Below, piece after piece: positions 33,333 to 36,787 of a stretch of 36,787 nt of DNA. The stretch's first letter is position 1; every line of letters begins with the position of its first letter. Origin of the DNA: Xanthomonas hortorum pv. cynarae (GTDB lineage: Bacteria; Pseudomonadota; Gammaproteobacteria; Xanthomonadales; Xanthomonadaceae); the NCBI RefSeq assembly GCF_002939985.1, contig NZ_MDFM01000001.1:258917-295703 (forward strand), in the 5' to 3' direction. The notes under the pieces were generated by a model. It saw only the letters and a program-made list of their open reading frames with translations, was not told the origin of the DNA and did no database searches. Both the position numbers and the translations under genes were made by a program.

Positions 33333-36067
33333 TGAACGCCCGCGTCCTGCACGCCGTTACCGGTCGCCTATCCCTGCGTCCGCCTCAGGGGGATTCTCTC
33401 ACCAAGCTGGTTCGCGCGCTCGATGCCGCGCCCGAACTCTTGGGCCACGAGCGAGATGTCCCGACGATTCTCTCTACACTGAAGGCAGAATTCCGCACGC
33501 TGCAGGATTTCGAGCGCGAGTTTCCGTCGCTCTGCTTTGCGCTGGCCACGGGCGTAGGCAAGACGCGCCTGATGGGGGCCTTTATCGCTTACCTGCATCT
33601 AGCGCACGGCATCAACAACTTCTTCGTGCTCGCGCCCAACTTGACGATCTACAACAAGCTCATCAAGGACTTTACGCGCAACACGCCGAAGTACGTGTTC
33701 AAGGGCATCGCCGAGTTCGCGCAGCAACCGCCGCTGATCATCACCGGTGACAACTACGACCAGACCGGCGCGGCGGTGGATGATCACGCACAAGGCTTCG
33801 GCCACGACGTGCGCATTAACATTTTCAACATCTCCAAAATCAACTCCGAGGTGCGCGGCGGCAAAGAGCCGCGAATAAAGCGGATGAAGGAAGTGCTGGG
33901 AGACAGCTACTTCAACCATCTCGCGAATTTGCCTGACCTCGTGCTGCTGATGGACGAATCGCATCGCTACCGTGCCAGCGCGGGTGTACGCGCCATCAAT
34001 GAGCTGAGGCCGCTATTTGGCCTGGAGGTGACGGCGACGCCATTCGTGGAATCCAGCAAGGGGCCGGTGCCGTTCAAGAACGTGGTGATGGATTACCCGC
34101 TGGCGCGTGCGATGGAGGACGGCTTCGTCAAGGAGCCCGCCGTGGTCACCCAGCGCAATTTCGACGCTAAAGCGCATACACCCGAGGAGATCGAGAAGAC
34201 CAAGCTGGAAGACGGTGTGCGCCTGCACGAGACGACCAAGGTCGAGCTGCTCACCTATGCTCGCGAGAACGGCGTCAAGCCGGTCAAGCCTTTCATACTC
34301 GTCATCGCTCGCGATACCACGCACGCGGGGCAACTCTTGGCGCTTCTGGAGTCGGAAGCCTTTTATGAGGGTCGCTACCAGGGCAAGGTGATTCAGGTCG
34401 ATTCCAGCCGTACCGGCGCGGAAGAAGAAGAGATGATCACGCGCCTGCTGGCAGTAGAGAGCGTGGACGAGCCGACCGAGATCGTGATTCACGTAAACAT
34501 GCTCAAGGAAGGTTGGGACGTGACCAACCTTTACACCATCGTGCCGTTGCGCGCCGCCAATGCCCGCACACTGATCGAGCAGTCCATCGGGCGTGGCCTT
34601 CGTCTCCCCTACGGCAAGCGCACAGGCGTCGCGGCGGTGGATCGCTTGAACATCGTCGCGCATGACAAGTTCCAGGAAATCATCGACGAGGCCAACCGCG
34701 GCGACTCGCCGATTCGCCTGAAGGAGATCATCCTTCCGCCACCCAGCGAGGACGAGAAGAAGGTCAGCGTGCAAGTCGAGTCCGGGGCGGCGGCGCGTCT
34801 CGGCTTGACGGAAGCACCGGTCGTGATCATGGGGGCTGCAGCCATTTACAGTGGAGCGGAAGTCCCCGTGCCCAAAGCAGTTTTCTCCACGGAGGCGGAA
34901 AAGCAAGCGGCACGGACGGTTATAGAGGTTATCGGCAAGTACGAGGTCAGGCGCGATCTAGTGCCCACCAGCAGCGCACTGCTGAGACCGGAAGTACGGC
35001 AAGAAATCCTCGCTGAAGTGGCAGAGCGGCTGAAGCCGCTGCAAGGCGAACTGCTGACTGACGTGAATGAGTCAGTCCCCGTACTTGATTTGTCCGCAGT
35101 GGTGGCGAAAACAACGGAGATCCTGGTGCAGCAGACCATAGACATCCCGCGCATCGCGGTGGTGCCGATTGGCGAGGTCACAACGGGGTTCCACGCGTTC
35201 AAACTGGATGTGAGCCAGCTCCACCTCCAGCCGGGTGAGCGCGAGATCGTCGGGCAGATGCTGCGGACCAACGAGCAGTTCACGTTGGCTGCCGAGGTCG
35301 GGCTCAAAGAGCAGCGCCCGGAAGACTACATCGTCCACGCGCTGGTGGACTTTGACGACATCGACTACTTCACCCACGCCGATCTGCTCTACGACCTCGC
35401 AGGCCAGATGGTGCAGCACCTGCGCGGCTATCTTTCCGAGGACGAAGCCATCAGCGTCCTTGATCGTGACCGCCGCCTGATCGCACGGGAGATCCGCGCG
35501 CAGATGATGGCCCACTTTTGGGAGGAGGCGACGGAGTACGAGGTGCAGGTCAGTCGCGGTTTCACCGGACTCAAGTCGTGCAACTACACCGCTGCGGCGG
35601 GCCAAACGGCCCACCACTTCCGGGAGACCGTGACTGAGACCAGTCGTATCAAGCAGATGCTGTTCGGCGGATTTGCGTGCTGTTTGTATCCGCTGCAAAA
35701 GTTCGATGCGGACACTGAGCGGCGCTTCGCCATCATCCTGGAGCGCGATGCCCTAAAGTGGTTCAAGCCTGCGAAGGGCCAGTTCCAGATCTACTACAAG
35801 CTTGGCACCGAGCAGCCGGAATACATTCCCGACTTCGTCGCCGAGACGGAGGCGATCATTTTCATGGTTGAGACGAAGGCGCGCGCAGACATCAACACGC
35901 CGGAGGTTCAGGCCAAGGCCGCTGCCGCCATGCGCTGGTGCAAGAGCGCAACCACTTACACGGCAGGAGTCGGAGGCAAGTCTTGGAAGTACCTGCTCGT
36001 CCCCCATGATGAGATCAACGAGTCAAGGCGGCTTGTGGATTACCTGCGATTTGAGGTGTGCGAATAA
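33332..36067 (+). CDS. Type III-like restriction helicase-nuclease (Res)
   Basis: Predicted protein of 911 residues. The SF2 helicase core shows A72-T-G-V-G-K-T78, D208-E-S-H211 and motif VI E416-Q-S-I-G-R-G-L-R424. The C-terminal nuclease shows P-D834 and M-V-E847-T-K849, a PD...ExK site. This is the standard Res layout: ATP-driven switching or diffusion along DNA followed by cleavage with Mod. The ATG overlaps the mod stop (TAATG), so the two are translationally coupled. It is the last gene of the five-gene unit. The following 281 bp hold an RNA element, not a gene. Confidence 0.92.
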   Translation: MNARVLHAVTGRLSLRPPQGDSLTKLVRALDAAPELLGHERDVPTILSTLKAEFRTLQDFEREFPSLCFALATGVGKTRLMGAFIAYLHLAHGINNFFVLAPNLTIYNKLIKDFTRNTPKYVFKGIAEFAQQPPLIITGDNYDQTGAAVDDHAQGFGHDVRINIFNISKINSEVRGGKEPRIKRMKEVLGDSYFNHLANLPDLVLLMDESHRYRASAGVRAINELRPLFGLEVTATPFVESSKGPVPFKNVVMDYPLARAMEDGFVKEPAVVTQRNFDAKAHTPEEIEKTKLEDGVRLHETTKVELLTYARENGVKPVKPFILVIARDTTHAGQLLALLESEAFYEGRYQGKVIQVDSSRTGAEEEEMITRLLAVESVDEPTEIVIHVNMLKEGWDVTNLYTIVPLRAANARTLIEQSIGRGLRLPYGKRTGVAAVDRLNIVAHDKFQEIIDEANRGDSPIRLKEIILPPPSEDEKKVSVQVESGAAARLGLTEAPVVIMGAAAIYSGAEVPVPKAVFSTEAEKQAARTVIEVIGKYEVRRDLVPTSSALLRPEVRQEILAEVAERLKPLQGELLTDVNESVPVLDLSAVVAKTTEILVQQTIDIPRIAVVPIGEVTTGFHAFKLDVSQLHLQPGEREIVGQMLRTNEQFTLAAEVGLKEQRPEDYIVHALVDFDDIDYFTHADLLYDLAGQMVQHLRGYLSEDEAISVLDRDRRLIAREIRAQMMAHFWEEATEYEVQVSRGFTGLKSCNYTAAAGQTAHHFRETVTETSRIKQMLFGGFACCLYPLQKFDADTERRFAIILERDALKWFKPAKGQFQIYYKLGTEQPEYIPDFVAETEAIIFMVETKARADINTPEVQAKAAAAMRWCKSATTYTAGVGGKSWKYLLVPHDEINESRRLVDYLRFEVCE

Positions 36068-36082
36068 GATCTTCGGTTTTAC

Positions 36083-36111
36083 TTGACAGCTCAGGATGCC
36101 GATAGCAATCT
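36083..36111 (+). promoter_or_regulatory. Promoter of the short RNA downstream of res
   Basis: TTGACA (36083-36088) is an exact sigma-70 -35 box. At 17 bp, the -10 position (36106-36111, CAATCT) is poor, so the promoter may be weak or regulated. It starts 16 bp after the res stop and is the only consensus -35 in this gap. Confidence 0.5.
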
Positions 36112-36116
36112 TTCCG

Positions 36117-36177
36117 TACGGAGCCTCGAAACTCCGCAAACAGCGGTACCCACCTCCGACAAACCGGTGGGTTTTTT
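36117..36177 (+). ncRNA. Putative short terminated RNA with antisense to its own leader
   Basis: The start near 36117 is inferred from the promoter. A small hairpin CGGAG (36119-36123) / CTCCG (36132-36136) is followed by a Rho-independent terminator: ACCCACC (36148-36154), an 11-nt loop, GGTGGGT (36166-36172) and T residues to 36177. CTCGAAAC (36125-36132) and CGCAAACAG (36135-36143) are together complementary to 36268-36284 downstream, 17 bp with a 2-nt bulge. The RNA could therefore pair in trans or in cis with the longer transcript. The layout is like the CI RNA of phage P4 and the C4 RNA of P1/P7, where a short processed or terminated RNA base-pairs with its own leader. Family membership is not proven. 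Confidence 0.55.
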
Positions 36178-36218
36178 GTGCCTGCAACTTTGCGGGTGCA
36201 ACCGACGTGATGCTCTGC

Positions 36219-36293
36219 GTCGGGAGGGCGGCGAATACAACACCCGCAAGGGGAATAAGCCCGCCGACTGTTTGCGGTTTCGAGCCTCCCGAC
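36219..36293 (+). ncRNA. Structured leader element carrying the antisense target
   Basis: GTCGGGAGG (36219-36227) pairs with CCTCCCGAC (36285-36293), a perfect 9-bp closing stem. Inside, GGCGG (36227-36231) can pair with CCGCC (36261-36265), and CCC-GCAA-GGG (36243-36252) forms a GNRA-type tetraloop hairpin. The unpaired 3' side of the outer loop (36268-36284) is exactly the segment complementary to the upstream short RNA. This arrangement of nested stems and an exposed target looks selected rather than accidental. Confidence 0.6.
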
Positions 36294-36300
36294 TTCCCGT

Positions 36301-36336
36301 CCGTCGCCTTGCGGCGGCGGGCTGATTCCATGGAAT
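36301..36336 (+). promoter_or_regulatory. Hairpin and palindrome just before the XAC0095-like gene
   Basis: CCGTCGCC (36301-36308) pairs with GGCGGCGG (36313-36320, one G-T wobble) over a 4-nt loop. ATTCCATGGAAT (36325-36336) is a perfect 12-bp palindrome directly before the GAGGAG ribosome-binding site (36337-36342). The palindrome could be a repressor site or an RNA hairpin that limits ribosome access. Confidence 0.5.
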
Positions 36337-36348
36337 GAGGAGCAGGCC

Positions 36349-36645
36349 ATGTCGGACGTTGTACGCGATGTGCAGTCACACCCGGGCTACTACCTGCCAG
36401 AAGGCGCGCAATATCGCCTTCAGCAATTACGCGACCACATGCGCTTTCTAGCGCGCCTGGCGCAGCCGCGTACGCAGGCCGAAGAGCAGGCGAGGCAGCC
36501 AGCCATCCGTATGGACGAACTGGCGTGCTGCCTGGAGCTGCTGGCCGAGCAGGTAACGCAGGCATTGGCGCAGGTGCAGTGGTCCGCGCGCCTGGAGCCC
36601 GACGCCTCTGACAGCGAGCGCGCTGACGCCGGGGAGGCCGCATGA
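36349..36645 (+). CDS. XAC0095-family small protein
   Basis: Predicted protein of 98 residues with a strong ribosome-binding site (GAGGAG, 6-nt spacing). The body G-Y-Y-L-P-E-G-A-Q-Y-R-L-Q-Q-L-R-D-H-M and F-L-A-R-L-A-Q-P-R-T...E...L-E-L-L-A-E-Q is what I recall for the XAC0095 family of Xanthomonadaceae. The function is unknown. The protein is mostly helical, has no signal peptide and has an acidic tail. The long structured leader suggests post-transcriptional control. A second ORF starts inside its stop codon (ATGA). Confidence 0.65.
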   Translation: MSDVVRDVQSHPGYYLPEGAQYRLQQLRDHMRFLARLAQPRTQAEEQARQPAIRMDELACCLELLAEQVTQALAQVQWSARLEPDASDSERADAGEAA

Positions 36646-36702
36646 GCCGGCCAGTGATGGCGTCGCCCCGTACACGCAGGCGGGCAGGGGATGACATGCA
36701 GC
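36642..36702 (+). pseudogene. 5' remnant of an ORF cut by an insertion sequence
   Basis: An ATG at 36642 overlaps the XAC0095-like stop (ATGA). It opens a basic N-terminus (M-S-R-P-V-M-A-S-P-R-T-R-R-R-A-G-D-D-M-Q) that runs into the insertion sequence end near 36703 and then reaches a stop at 36738-36740. The native gene would have continued beyond the insertion. Its identity cannot be told from about 20 codons. Confidence 0.5.
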
Positions 36703-36787
36703 TGTCAGCCTCCCGTAAAATTGATCCAGCCATAATCTAGAGGTCTCCGGCACACTAGCCACCAAGGAGACCACCATGCGCAAGAGC
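36703..36787 (+). mobile_element. Left end of an IS3-like insertion sequence (cut by window end)
   Basis: From about 36703 (TGTCAGCCTCCCG...) the sequence changes character. It has a short untranslated lead, then AAGGAG and ATG 36776 opening M-R-K-S at the window edge. This is the usual start of the OrfA transposase subunit in IS3-family (IS407-like) elements of Xanthomonas. Only four codons are visible, so family and exact left end are provisional. Confidence 0.5.

Noticed and set aside
24891..36067. DISARM or BREX
   Set aside because: The helicase and methylase resemble DISARM parts, but drmA, drmB and drmC are absent. No pglZ, brxC or Lon-like genes of BREX are present.
24891..36067. Plain type III restriction-modification system
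   Set aside because: Mod and Res are present, but three further genes are translationally coupled upstream, which a simple type III system does not have.
36117..36293. tRNA or tmRNA at the island edge
   Set aside because: No cloverleaf, no T-loop GTTCGA motif and no CCA end; the hairpins have a different layout.
36096..36338. Open frames of 80-110 codons on both strands through the gap after res
   Set aside because: They run through the terminator and nested hairpins. Their apparent protein similarity between genomes would follow from RNA-level conservation. No ribosome-binding sites support them.

Overview
The window looks like chromosomal DNA of a Xanthomonas species (Gammaproteobacteria, Xanthomonadaceae). 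The reasons are high GC, a large TonB-dependent receptor ending in Phe, the hflK-hflC-yjeT-purA order, Xanthomonas-style intergenic palindromes, and an XAC0095-like small gene. This assignment rests on recognition, not on a database search.

Core part (1-22.7 kb). A lipoprotein alpha-2-macroglobulin with a thioester motif (430-5352) and its usual partner penicillin-binding protein 1C (11049-13472) flank a TonB-dependent receptor, a periplasmic glycerophosphodiester phosphodiesterase and a CPBP membrane protease. A minus-strand pair encodes a Prx5-type peroxiredoxin and a bacterioferritin-like protein. It is divergent from an Hsp20 gene that has a good sigma-32 promoter, followed by a CbpA-type DnaJ. 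Next come a PilH/CheY-like response regulator, hflK-hflC, a REP-associated tyrosine transposase (RAYT), yjeT (DUF2065) and purA. Five REP copies, four paired and one solo, lie between 13.5 and 21.0 kb around the RAYT.

Accessory part (22.7-36.8 kb). Just after purA there are two toxin-antitoxin-like modules: a winged-helix regulator with an AbiEii-like nucleotidyltransferase, and a YlcI/YnfO-like antitoxin with a RelE/ParE toxin. Each has a clear inverted-repeat operator. They are followed by a tightly coupled five-gene operon (24891-36067): SNF2-family helicase, AIPR protein, GHKL ATPase with a C-terminal nuclease-like motif, type III (beta-class) DNA methyltransferase, and type III restriction helicase-nuclease. 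Four of the five genes overlap or nearly abut. The set combines a helicase-methylase-ATPase core (as I recall the Hma system) with a type III R-M pair and an AIPR effector. I regard it as a candidate composite phage-defence system.

Immediately downstream (36083-36348) is what looks like an RNA switch: a -35 box, a short transcript ending in a terminator, and a structured leader with a 17-bp stretch complementary to the short transcript, ahead of an XAC0095-like gene. The layout recalls the immunity RNAs of P4-like phages. A second ORF translationally coupled to that gene is cut by the left end of an insertion sequence that runs off the window.
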